Shown piece by piece: positions 1-5,067 of a stretch of DNA of 5,067 nucleotides. The translations under genes and the position numbers were made by a program. The notes under the pieces were generated by a model. That model worked only from the letters and a program-made list of their open reading frames with translations, was not told the origin of the DNA and searched no databases. Source of the DNA: Thermoprotei archaeon (GTDB taxonomy: Archaea; Thermoproteota; Thermoprotei_A; Marsarchaeales; UBA168); NCBI GenBank assembly GCA_011055275.1, contig DSEZ01000063.1, forward strand, positions 1 through 5,067, given 5' to 3'. Position 1 is the first letter of the stretch; each line of letters starts with the position of its first letter.

Positions 1-2
1 CC

Positions 3-1820
3 CTTGTAGCGGCAACCCTACAGGGCAAGCCCGTGGCGCCTGGTAACCTAGTAATCGTACCGGTTATGGGTCAGGCCATAAGGCTTTATGCCACGGCCGC
101 GATCCCAGCGAACGGCGGCATAGTGGTGGATTCAACCGAGATAATGATATCGTCAGAGGCAGTATCAATGCCGTCCGCCGCCGCGCCAATGATAACTTAC
201 GAGGACATCGGCGACATGGAAGATGCCAAACAGAAGGTAAGAGAGATCGTTGAACTCCCGCTTAAGCACCCAGAGCTCTTCAAGCACTTGGGAATCGACC
301 CTCCAAAGGGCATCCTCCTTTATGGCCCTCCCGGTACCGGAAAGACCCTGCTGGCCCGCGCCATAGCTAACGAGACAAACTCCAACTTCTTCACGATCAA
401 CGGACCTGAGATCATGAGCAAGTTCTATGGAGAATCGGAGGAAAGGCTAAGGGAAATATTCAACAAGGCCGAGGCAAGGCCACCATCAATAATATTCATA
501 GATGAGATAGATGCCATAGCCCCAAGGAGAGAGGACGTAAGCGGAGAAGTTGAGAAAAGGGTGGTGGCGCAGTTGTTGACGTCCATGGATGGCCTGAAGA
601 GTAGAGGCAACGTTATAGTTATAGGTGCCACTAACAGGATAGATGCCGTAGATCCAGCCCTCCGCAGGCCTGGGCGCTTTGACAGGGAAATCGAGACGGG
701 GATACCCGACGCGAAGGGAAGGAGAGACATCCTTCAAGTCCACACAAGAAACATGCCGCTGGCAGATGACGTCAACTTGGACCAACTTGCCGAGATAACC
801 CACGGTTTCACAGGAGCTGATCTGTCCAACTTGGTTAAGGAGGCAGCCATGAGCGCGCTCAGGAGGGTCCTCCCCTCACTAAACCTGAAGGAGGGCATGA
901 TACCCACCGAAGTGCTTTCAAAGATAAAGGTTCAGAACTCAGATTTTGAGACCGCCCTCAGAATGATACAGCCTTCGGCGCTAAGGGAGTTCTACGTAGA
1001 GGTCCCTGAAGCGCACTGGGAGGACGTTGGAGGCCTCGATGAAGTCAAGCAAAGGCTGAAGGAGGCGGTAGAATGGCCGCTGAAGCATCCAGATTACTTC
1101 CAAAGCATGGGCATACAGCCCGTTAAGGGTGTTCTTCTTTATGGCCCTCCTGGAACCGGTAAAACGCTGCTCGCGAAGGTAGTCGCGACGGAAAGCGAGG
1201 CAAACTTCATAAGCGTGAAGGGCCCTGAGGTCCTAAACAAGTGGGTAGGAGAAAGCGAGAGGGCCATCAGGGACATATTCAGGAAGGCAAGGCAGAGCGC
1301 GCCCTGCGTCATCTTCTTCGATGAACTAGACGCCATAGCACCCGTGAGAGGTCAGTCATTCGACAGCGGAGTCACAGAAAGGATAGTTAACCAGCTTCTT
1401 TCCGAGATGGATGGCATATCCCCGCTGAAGAACGTGGTGGTCATGGGTGCTACTAACAGGGCAGACATACTCGATCCAGCCCTTCTCAGGCCTGGGCGCT
1501 TTGACCAGATAATCTACGTGCCGCCCCCAGACCAGAAGGCTCGCCTCGAGATACTTAAGATACACACGAAACGCGTCCCCCTTGCCGACGACGTGAGCTT
1601 GGAGAAGTTGGCCGCCATGACGGAGGGGTACTCAGGGGCAGATCTCTATGCGCTGGTAAGGCAGAGCGCCATAATAAGGCTGAGAAAAGAGAACAAACCC
1701 TCGAAGGTGACCATGGAGGACTTCACCGAAGCCATGAACGAAATAAGGCCAAGCATAACCAGAGACCAGCTCCTATCCTACGAGAAGGAAAACAAGAGGC
1801 TTCAGGGCCTAATAGTTTGA
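3..1820 (+). CDS. cdc48: Cdc48/VCP-type tandem AAA+ ATPase (VAT-like), 5' end outside the window
   Basis: Hexameric cytosolic unfoldase that extracts and unfolds proteins, often for the proteasome (family knowledge). The frame is open to the left edge, and the codons before a GTG at base 33 still read as N-domain sequence ([14 protein letters not shown]), so that GTG is internal, not the start. Judging by usual family lengths, roughly 115-120 residues are missing. Counting from base 3: end of the N domain about 1-55; AAA domain D1 with Walker A GPPGTGKT at 324-347, pore loop KFYGES, Walker B IIFIDE at 489-506, sensor ATNR and arginine fingers RPGR; AAA domain D2 with Walker A at 1143-1166, pore loop KWVGES, Walker B VIFFDE at 1308-1325, ATNR and RPGR. 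Both ATPase sites look intact. The C-terminus ends GLIV, with no HbYX proteasome-docking tail. It is not Vps4/CdvC, which has a single AAA domain plus MIT. The 3' end overlaps the convergent ESCRT-III gene by 12 bp. Confidence 0.97.
   Translation, partial: LVAATLQGKPVAPGNLVIVPVMGQAIRLYATAAIPANGGIVVDSTEIMISSEAVSMPSAAAPMITYEDIGDMEDAKQKVREIVELPLKHPELFKHLGIDPPKGILLYGPPGTGKTLLARAIANETNSNFFTINGPEIMSKFYGESEERLREIFNKAEARPPSIIFIDEIDAIAPRREDVSGEVEKRVVAQLLTSMDGLKSRGNVIVIGATNRIDAVDPALRRPGRFDREIETGIPDAKGRRDILQVHTRNMPLADDVNLDQLAEITHGFTGADLSNLVKEAAMSALRRVLPSLNLKEGMIPTEVLSKIKVQNSDFETALRMIQPSALREFYVEVPEAHWEDVGGLDEVKQRLKEAVEWPLKHPDYFQSMGIQPVKGVLLYGPPGTGKTLLAKVVATESEANFISVKGPEVLNKWVGESERAIRDIFRKARQSAPCVIFFDELDAIAPVRGQSFDSGVTERIVNQLLSEMDGISPLKNVVVMGATNRADILDPALLRPGRFDQIIYVPPPDQKARLEILKIHTKRVPLADDVSLEKLAAMTEGYSGADLYALVRQSAIIRLRKENKPSKVTMEDFTEAMNEIRPSITRDQLLSYEKENKRLQGLIV
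1785..1798 (-). terminator. Weak possible terminator of the ESCRT-III gene
   Basis: Downstream of the ESCRT-III stop, the - strand has the pyrimidine-rich stretch CTCTTGTTTTCCTT, with only four consecutive Ts. It lies within the cdc48 coding end. It is the only T-rich candidate close to the stop, but a weak one. Confidence 0.22.
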
Positions 1821-2369
1821 TCGCTTTTTGTTTGCAACCGCGCTTGGAGGCTCGGGAAAGCCCTCCTTTACCCTGCTTTCTGCTAGGGCCTCCGCTTCCT
1901 TCATGATATCCTCCGCATCGGAAGACAGTGCCTGTCCCGCAACGGGCGACGCCACGACCTCCGCTTCCGACATTATGGACTCAACCTCTTCCTCTATCGA
2001 GGACATCTCCTCGGAGGCCTCCGGCATGACCTCTGACAGAGGGGTTATGACTTTCTTTATGACGTTGTAAGACGAGCCCAAGCTAGCTGCCAAGTCACCT
2101 ATGTCAAGCGCGGTTTCAAGCCTTAGCGATACCCTTTCCAGCGCGATTTCCGAGGAGAAGATCACCTTTGCCGCCTTTCTAACTTCAGCTGCCTCGTTAG
2201 CGTAAACGGTCGCTTTTTCCTTGTCCCCTGAGGCCAGCGAGTCGGTGGCCTTAGTTATGAGCTCCTTCTCCCTGACCTCCATTTTGTACTCCTCTCTCTT
2301 TAGCTTCTCTATCTGCGTGTGAAGCCTTATTATGACCTTTTGCAGCTTCTCCCTAAGGTGCTCTCTCAT
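1809..2369 (-). CDS. cdvB: ESCRT-III (Snf7/CdvB family) protein, probably a CdvB paralog
   Basis: Membrane-remodelling polymer subunit of the archaeal Cdv system (division, vesicle budding) by family membership. The 186-residue protein is almost all helix. Residues 1-25 are basic and amphipathic (helix 1). Residues about 27-90 form a long charged helical region with the family-like stretches [25 protein letters not shown] and [15 protein letters not shown]. An acidic helix follows at about 117-137 ([14 protein letters not shown]), then a linker, a short helix at 151-168, a proline patch FPEPP (171-175) and a basic end (KKRSNY). There is no winged-helix tail as in the CdvB of the cdvABC operon, and no cdvA or cdvC is adjacent, so it resembles the shorter CdvB1/B2/B3-type paralogs; which one cannot be decided here. 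The start ATG has no Shine-Dalgarno but lies about 25 nt after a TATA-like box, consistent with a leaderless mRNA and its own promoter. Confidence 0.87.
   Translation of the reverse strand: MREHLREKLQKVIIRLHTQIEKLKREEYKMEVREKELITKATDSLASGDKEKATVYANEAAEVRKAAKVIFSSEIALERVSLRLETALDIGDLAASLGSSYNVIKKVITPLSEVMPEASEEMSSIEEEVESIMSEAEVVASPVAGQALSSDAEDIMKEAEALAESRVKEGFPEPPSAVANKKRSNY
1825..1833 (+). terminator. Possible T-tract terminator of cdc48
   Basis: TTTTTGTTT begins 5 nt after the Cdc48 stop codon on the + strand, in the right place for an archaeal terminator. The same bases encode Asn-Lys-Lys near the C-terminus of the convergent ESCRT-III gene, so the tract may be there partly because of that coding. 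No biochemical distinction can be made from sequence. Confidence 0.45.
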
Positions 2370-2387
2370 AAATGGATGATGAGAATC

Positions 2388-2399
2388 CGGCTATAACCG
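2388..2399 (-). promoter_or_regulatory. Probable TATA box of the ESCRT-III gene (leaderless promoter)
   Basis: The - strand reads CGGTTATAGCCG, with the TTATAG core at 2396-2391 centred about 24-25 nt before the A of the ATG at 2369. Archaeal TATA boxes usually sit about 25-27 nt before the transcription start, so the mRNA would begin at or within a base or two of the start codon. The lack of any Shine-Dalgarno before this ATG agrees. A GTAAC stretch just upstream could serve as a weak BRE. The box is also the centre of a near-palindrome. Confidence 0.6.
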
Positions 2400-2405
2400 T
2401 TACTG

Positions 2406-2424
2406 AAAAAGTAAAAAGAAAAAA
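2406..2424 (-). terminator. Oligo-T terminator of the por operon
   Basis: On the - strand, one base after the porB stop codon, there are three T runs (6, 5 and 5 Ts) separated by one or two bases. Archaeal RNA polymerase typically terminates at such T-rich tracts without needing a hairpin, and none is seen here. It separates the por operon from the ESCRT-III gene in the same orientation. Confidence 0.75.
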
Positions 2425-2425
2425 G

Positions 2426-3334
2426 TCATCCTACTGGGCCAAGCCCGAAGCGCTGCGCGAGCTGATCAGCGTAACTCTGTATTACCTTGATCCTCTCTGG
2501 CGAAAGCCCTCTGAACCTACCCTGCACTTTCAAGTACTCTTCGACCGGCTTCCTCTTCGGTACGGGCACGGGGAGCTTCACGACCCCGTGATCAACCTCA
2601 TACAGAGGCCAAAGGCCCGTCTGCACCGCAAGTCTAGTCACCTCGACCGATATCTTTGGGTCGTGCCTCCATCCGAGGTTGCAGTCGGATATGACGTGCA
2701 AGAACGATGGGCCGTCGGCATCCAGCGCCTTCTTCACCTTGTTGGCTAAGTCAAGAATGTAGGCAGGAGAGCCGGTGGCAGCGTAAGGTATGTGATGCGC
2801 AGTTACTATTCCCATCATGTCCTTCTTCATTTCCGGCTTGCCTTCCCAACTCGTGGTCGTCCACGCTCCGTAAGGCGTGGAGCTGCTCCTCTGTATGCCG
2901 GTGTTCATGTAGGCCTCGTTGTCGTAAAGCAGGTAGGTGACCCTATCACCCCTTTCCAGCATGCCGCTTAAGGACTGAAGCCCGATGTCCGCAGTGCCTC
3001 CGTCACCGGCAACAACGAGCACTCTGGGATCCTCCTTGAACTCGCCGTACTTTTCCCTTAGTATGTCTAGCGCGGCCCTAACGCCCGAAGCCGTGGCAGC
3101 CGAGTTCTCAAAGGCGTTGTGTATCCAAGGGACCCTCCAAGCCGTGTAGGGAAGGTAAGTTGTGGTGACCTCGACGCAACCCGTCGCGTTCACCACTATG
3201 ACGTTCTTGCCGGCAACCCTACCAACTATGTTAAGTATGGTTCCAGCTCCGCATCCGGCGCAAAGCGCGTGACCTGGTGCAAGTATGCCTTCCGTGGTCG
3301 GTATGTCCTTAATGGTTCTATACAGCTCGGTCAT
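2426..3334 (-). CDS. porB: Pyruvate:ferredoxin oxidoreductase, beta subunit (TPP-binding)
   Basis: Binds thiamine diphosphate and one 4Fe-4S cluster in the cytosolic complex that turns pyruvate plus CoA into acetyl-CoA, CO2 and reduced ferredoxin. The 302 residues match the family length. Visible motifs: HALCAGCGAG (Cys25, Cys28), NATGCVEV (Cys53), the TPP/Mg motif beginning GDGGTADIG at 110-118 and continuing to YDNEAYMNTGIQRS (137-150), and STPYGAWTT (152-160), which is characteristic of PorB rather than the branched-chain VorB. The expected fourth cluster cysteine is Cys218, but its setting is SDCNLGW instead of the usual PCPTGW. It is the last gene of porGDAB, starting 6 nt after the porA stop, with a GGTGAT ribosome-binding site overlapping that stop. 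An oligo-T tract begins one base after its own stop. Substrate assignment to pyruvate rests on sequence resemblance; another 2-oxoacid is possible but less likely. Confidence 0.95.
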   Translation of the reverse strand: MTELYRTIKDIPTTEGILAPGHALCAGCGAGTILNIVGRVAGKNVIVVNATGCVEVTTTYLPYTAWRVPWIHNAFENSAATASGVRAALDILREKYGEFKEDPRVLVVAGDGGTADIGLQSLSGMLERGDRVTYLLYDNEAYMNTGIQRSSSTPYGAWTTTSWEGKPEMKKDMMGIVTAHHIPYAATGSPAYILDLANKVKKALDADGPSFLHVISDCNLGWRHDPKISVEVTRLAVQTGLWPLYEVDHGVVKLPVPVPKRKPVEEYLKVQGRFRGLSPERIKVIQSYADQLAQRFGLGPVG

Positions 3335-3339
3335 CTCAA

Positions 3340-3348
3340 ATCACCCCC
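3340..3348 (-). promoter_or_regulatory. Ribosome-binding site of porB
   Basis: GGGGGTGAT on the - strand overlaps the porA TGA stop and ends 5 nt before the porB ATG at 3334. The GGTGAT part matches the anti-Shine-Dalgarno. The overlap suggests that the ribosome finishing porA can reinitiate on porB. Confidence 0.72.
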
Positions 3349-4546
3349 TCAACGCTGGATAGGAAATCCTGTACGGGATGTTCCCATCCACAGCAGTCTT
3401 TATCTCTTGGAACATCTGCTCGAAGTCGCTGAGCTTCATGTCCCTTCCTCCTATCCCAGACACAAAGCTTACGACGCTCGTCGGCAGCTGTCTTGCTTGA
3501 GCTAGCGAGGTTATCACGTCTTGGTAAAGCGAGGGCGCGCTGGATCCCATGGGCATGGACCTGTCCAGCACCCCAACCCCTTTCACGCCGGCCAGGGCAT
3601 CCACGACCTGAGATCTCGGGAACGGCCTGAACAGCCTTATCCTTAGGACCCCAACCTTCATTCCGGCGGCCCTCAGCCTGTCAGCCTCTTCCTTCGCAGT
3701 ACCGCTCACGGATCCCATGGTTACTAGGACGTAGTCAGCGTCCTCGGTCTTGTACTTCTCGACCATGCTGTAGGAGCGACCAAAGTGCGCCGCGAAGTCC
3801 TTGTCCATCTCATCTATCACGGGAAGGGATTGCTCGATGGCCCTTTCCTGCCTGTACTTTATCTCGAAGTAGTAATCTGGAGGGGCAAGGGTGCCCATGG
3901 ACACCGGCTTGGCCGGGTCGAGCCTAACAGTGGCCTTTCTCCTGGGCAAGTACTTGTCCACGTCCTCCTGAAAGGGAAGCGTTATGGGCTCGTACTCATG
4001 GCTTAATATGTAGCCATCCAAGCCCACCATGACGGGCAACGAAACCCTTGGATCTTCCGCTATCTTGAAGGCCTCAAGCGTCGTGTCGAAGGCCTCTTGA
4101 ACGGTCTCAGAGTAAAGCTGTATCCATCCGGATTCCCTCTCAGCCATCGCGTCGCTCAGGTCATTCCATATGTTGATCGGAGCCGACAGCGCCCTATTTG
4201 CTACCGCCATCACTATGGGCAGCCTCAGCGATGACGCTATGTAGACTACCTCATGCATGAGCGCGAGGCCCTGAGATGCGGTGCTTGTAAACACGCGCGC
4301 TCCTGCCGCAGAGGCCCCAAGCGCAGCGCTCATGGCTGAGTGCTCTGACTCAACGGGTATGAACTTCGCCTTGAGCTCCCCGTTGGCTATCATGTGCTCC
4401 AAGGTCTCAACTATTATGGTCTGAGGCGTTATTGGATAAGCCGATACCACGTCGATGTTAGCCATCTTTGCTGCTTCAGCTACGGCCTGGTCGCCGCTCA
4501 GTATCGTCTTTGTCCCTCTTTTCTCGTCAAGTACTGTGGTCGACAT
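3341..4546 (-). CDS. porA: Pyruvate:ferredoxin oxidoreductase, alpha subunit
   Basis: Forms, with PorB, the TPP active site and substrate pocket of the oxidoreductase. At 401 residues it has the usual archaeal PorA length. Residues about 15-240 are the pyrimidine-binding domain: SAYPITPQT (35-43, with the active-site threonine Thr40), VESEHSAM (65-72, Glu68 at the position expected to contact the TPP pyrimidine), RVFTSTASQGLALMHE, and VANRALSAP (Arg118 at the position that binds the substrate carboxylate in well-studied PFORs). GYILSHEYEPI (179-189) and SMGTLAPPDYYFE (216-228) are typical PorA linker sequence. Residues about 265-370 are the transketolase-C-like domain, with VTMGSVSGT, RPFP and LDRS. 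The start at 4546 is supported by a strong GAGGAGGAG site 7 nt upstream and lies 1 nt beyond the porD stop, so translation is probably coupled. Residue correspondences come from memory of the Desulfovibrio enzyme, not from an alignment. Confidence 0.96.
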   Translation of the reverse strand: MSTTVLDEKRGTKTILSGDQAVAEAAKMANIDVVSAYPITPQTIIVETLEHMIANGELKAKFIPVESEHSAMSAALGASAAGARVFTSTASQGLALMHEVVYIASSLRLPIVMAVANRALSAPINIWNDLSDAMAERESGWIQLYSETVQEAFDTTLEAFKIAEDPRVSLPVMVGLDGYILSHEYEPITLPFQEDVDKYLPRRKATVRLDPAKPVSMGTLAPPDYYFEIKYRQERAIEQSLPVIDEMDKDFAAHFGRSYSMVEKYKTEDADYVLVTMGSVSGTAKEEADRLRAAGMKVGVLRIRLFRPFPRSQVVDALAGVKGVGVLDRSMPMGSSAPSLYQDVITSLAQARQLPTSVVSFVSGIGGRDMKLSDFEQMFQEIKTAVDGNIPYRISYPALRG

Positions 4547-4547
4547 C

Positions 4548-4856
4548 TTACTTCTCCTCCTCTATGTGAGTTATGGCCTTCGCAGGGCACTCGTTCTCGC
4601 AAACGAGGCACCCCTTGCAAAAGTCATAATCTATGTCGTACTCGTAGTTATGCTTTCCGACCTGAGCCTCTTTCCTGGTTATAACCGAGTCAGGACAAAC
4701 CAACAGGCATATCCTACAATCAATGCACTTGGCCTGATCTATTATGGGCCTATACGTCCTCCACCCTCCAGTCTTGTTTAGTACAATCGAGTTTGGCGGG
4801 TTAAACACGGTCCCCGCATCAGTTACCTCCTGCCAAGTGGGAAGTTGATTCGACAT
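4548..4856 (-). CDS. porD: Pyruvate:ferredoxin oxidoreductase, delta subunit (2x 4Fe-4S ferredoxin-like)
   Basis: Small electron-transfer subunit that passes electrons from the TPP site towards free ferredoxin. It has 102 residues, normal for PorD. The N-terminal part carries the family segment TGGWRTYRPIID (29-40). Two complete CxxCxxCxxxCP motifs follow: CIDCRICLLVCP with Cys44, 47, 50 and 54, and CKGCLVCENECP with Cys80, 83, 86 and 90. Together they ligate two 4Fe-4S clusters in a bacterial-type ferredoxin fold. The start codon directly follows the porG stop with no gap (TAA then ATG). An AGGTGAT site lies 7 nt upstream, inside the porG coding end. The acidic C-terminus (IEEEK) is where the DNA doubles as the porA ribosome-binding site. 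Placement between gamma and alpha is the common archaeal gamma-delta-alpha-beta order. Confidence 0.96.
   Translation of the reverse strand: MSNQLPTWQEVTDAGTVFNPPNSIVLNKTGGWRTYRPIIDQAKCIDCRICLLVCPDSVITRKEAQVGKHNYEYDIDYDFCKGCLVCENECPAKAITHIEEEK
4554..4562 (-). promoter_or_regulatory. Ribosome-binding site of porA
   Basis: GAGGAGGAG on the - strand ends 7 nt before the porA ATG. It is formed by the Glu-Glu-Glu codons at the end of porD. It fixes the porA start at 4546 and fits translational coupling with porD. Confidence 0.78.
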
Positions 4857-5066
4857 TTACTCGATCACCTTGACTTGCTCGTACCCAGCTTTTACAGCTT
4901 CCGCATTGGGCTCAGCAACGTTGGGGAATCTCATCTTGACCTGATCGATGATAGAGTCCAACTTGACGCCGTCGATGAACTTAGCGGCCGCTCCAAGCAT
5001 CGTCGTGTTCGTTATGTTGGCCTTCAGGTACTTAAGCGCGATCGACGTGGCGTCGACCACGGCGAC
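4857..5066 (-). CDS. porG: Pyruvate:ferredoxin oxidoreductase, gamma subunit, C-terminal part only
   Basis: Gamma subunit of the same complex; the family wraps the other subunits and corresponds to the domain III region of single-chain PFOR. Only 69 codons lie in the window. The frame is open to the right edge: two further codons (Val-Ala) precede a GTG at 5060, which is therefore probably not the start, since the sequence there reads AVVDATSIALKYL, an internal gamma-subunit stretch. The motif NTTMLGAAAKF followed by a long helix and FPNVAEPNAEAVKAGYEQV is the usual PorG C-terminus. No cysteines are present, as expected. About two thirds of the protein, and the promoter of the operon, should lie to the right of the window. 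Assignment relies on this tail plus its position just before porD. Confidence 0.9.
   Translation of the reverse strand, partial: VAVVDATSIALKYLKANITNTTMLGAAAKFIDGVKLDSIIDQVKMRFPNVAEPNAEAVKAGYEQVKVIE
4864..4870 (-). promoter_or_regulatory. Ribosome-binding site of porD
   Basis: AGGTGAT on the - strand ends 7 nt before the porD ATG and lies inside the last codons of porG. It matches the complement of the archaeal 16S rRNA 3' end, and it supports the ATG at 4856 as the start. Confidence 0.75.
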
Positions 5067-5067
5067 C

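Noticed and set aside
33..35. GTG as the start codon of the Cdc48 gene
   Set aside because: The frame is open upstream to the window edge and those codons read as N-domain sequence continuous with what follows, so the gene begins outside the window.
425..803. Two overlapping antisense open frames opposite the Cdc48 D1 domain
   Set aside because: They lie fully inside a strongly conserved gene, have no recognisable protein features or ribosome-binding site, and look like antisense shadows.
1139..1565. Antisense open frames opposite the Cdc48 D2 domain
   Set aside because: They mirror the conserved Walker and arginine-finger codons and parallel those opposite D1, so they reflect the domain repeat and not genes.
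3..1820. The AAA protein as CdvC/Vps4 of a cdv operon
   Set aside because: It has two AAA domains and Cdc48 N-domain sequence; Vps4/CdvC has one AAA domain after an MIT domain.
1846..1869. GGAGG/CCTCC hairpin followed by TTT as a factor-independent terminator
   Set aside because: It lies inside ESCRT-III coding sequence, has a long loop and only three Ts, and archaeal termination does not depend on such hairpins.
1828..2070. Serine-rich 80-residue open frame on the + strand
   Set aside because: It is the complement of the helical, Glu/Ala-rich ESCRT-III coding sequence, and its Ser/Ala composition is what that complement gives.
2372..2749. 125-residue + strand open frame starting in the intergenic gap
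   Set aside because: It runs antisense to porB for nearly its whole length and its first codons are the promoter and T-tract region read backwards; no motif is recognised.
3119..4781. Several + strand open frames opposite porB, porA and porD
   Set aside because: All are nested opposite genes with full family motifs; none has a ribosome-binding site or recognisable domain.
5058..5060. GTG as the start of a 67-residue gene at the right end
   Set aside because: The frame stays open to the edge, and the protein is the C-terminus of a PorG subunit that is normally much longer.

Overview
The window looks like chromosomal DNA of an archaeon, most likely a (possibly thermophilic) member of the TACK/Crenarchaeota-like group. 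Three things point there. It carries an ESCRT-III (CdvB-type) gene, a tandem-AAA Cdc48 ATPase, and a four-subunit pyruvate:ferredoxin oxidoreductase encoded as separate gamma, delta, alpha and beta genes. Arginine codons are mostly AGG/AGA and ATA isoleucine is common. The signals are also archaeal: an oligo-T terminator, a TATA box at a leaderless spacing, and GGTGAT/GGAGG ribosome-binding sites inside a tight operon. The genus cannot be named from the sequence alone.

Layout. On the + strand, bases 3-1820 hold the C-terminal ~605 residues of a Cdc48/VCP ATPase whose 5' end lies outside the window. On the - strand, 2369-1809 is a 186-residue ESCRT-III family protein. It meets the Cdc48 gene tail to tail, and the two coding ends overlap by 12 bp. 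On the - strand, from the right edge leftward, is an operon porG (3' end only, 5066-4857), porD (4856-4548), porA (4546-3341) and porB (3334-2426). Junctions are 0, 1 and 6 nt. The only real intergenic gap is 56 bp (2370-2425), which packs an apparent terminator for the por operon and an apparent TATA promoter for the ESCRT-III gene. No stretch above 300 bp lacks a gene, and I saw no RNA gene, CRISPR array, insertion sequence or attachment site.

How the genes work. The por genes encode one enzyme, which converts pyruvate and CoA to acetyl-CoA and CO2 while reducing ferredoxin: alpha and beta hold substrate and TPP, beta and delta hold iron-sulfur clusters, and gamma completes the complex. Cdc48 is a protein unfoldase. 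The ESCRT-III protein is a membrane-remodelling polymer subunit of the Cdv cell-division/vesicle machinery. The Cdc48 and ESCRT-III genes are convergent, not co-transcribed, so a functional link between them is only suggested by adjacency. Overall this is a compact region of recognisable families. The points worth a second look are the Cdc48/ESCRT-III neighbourhood, the compressed terminator/promoter gap, and an altered fourth cluster-cysteine context in PorB; I see no convincing undescribed system.
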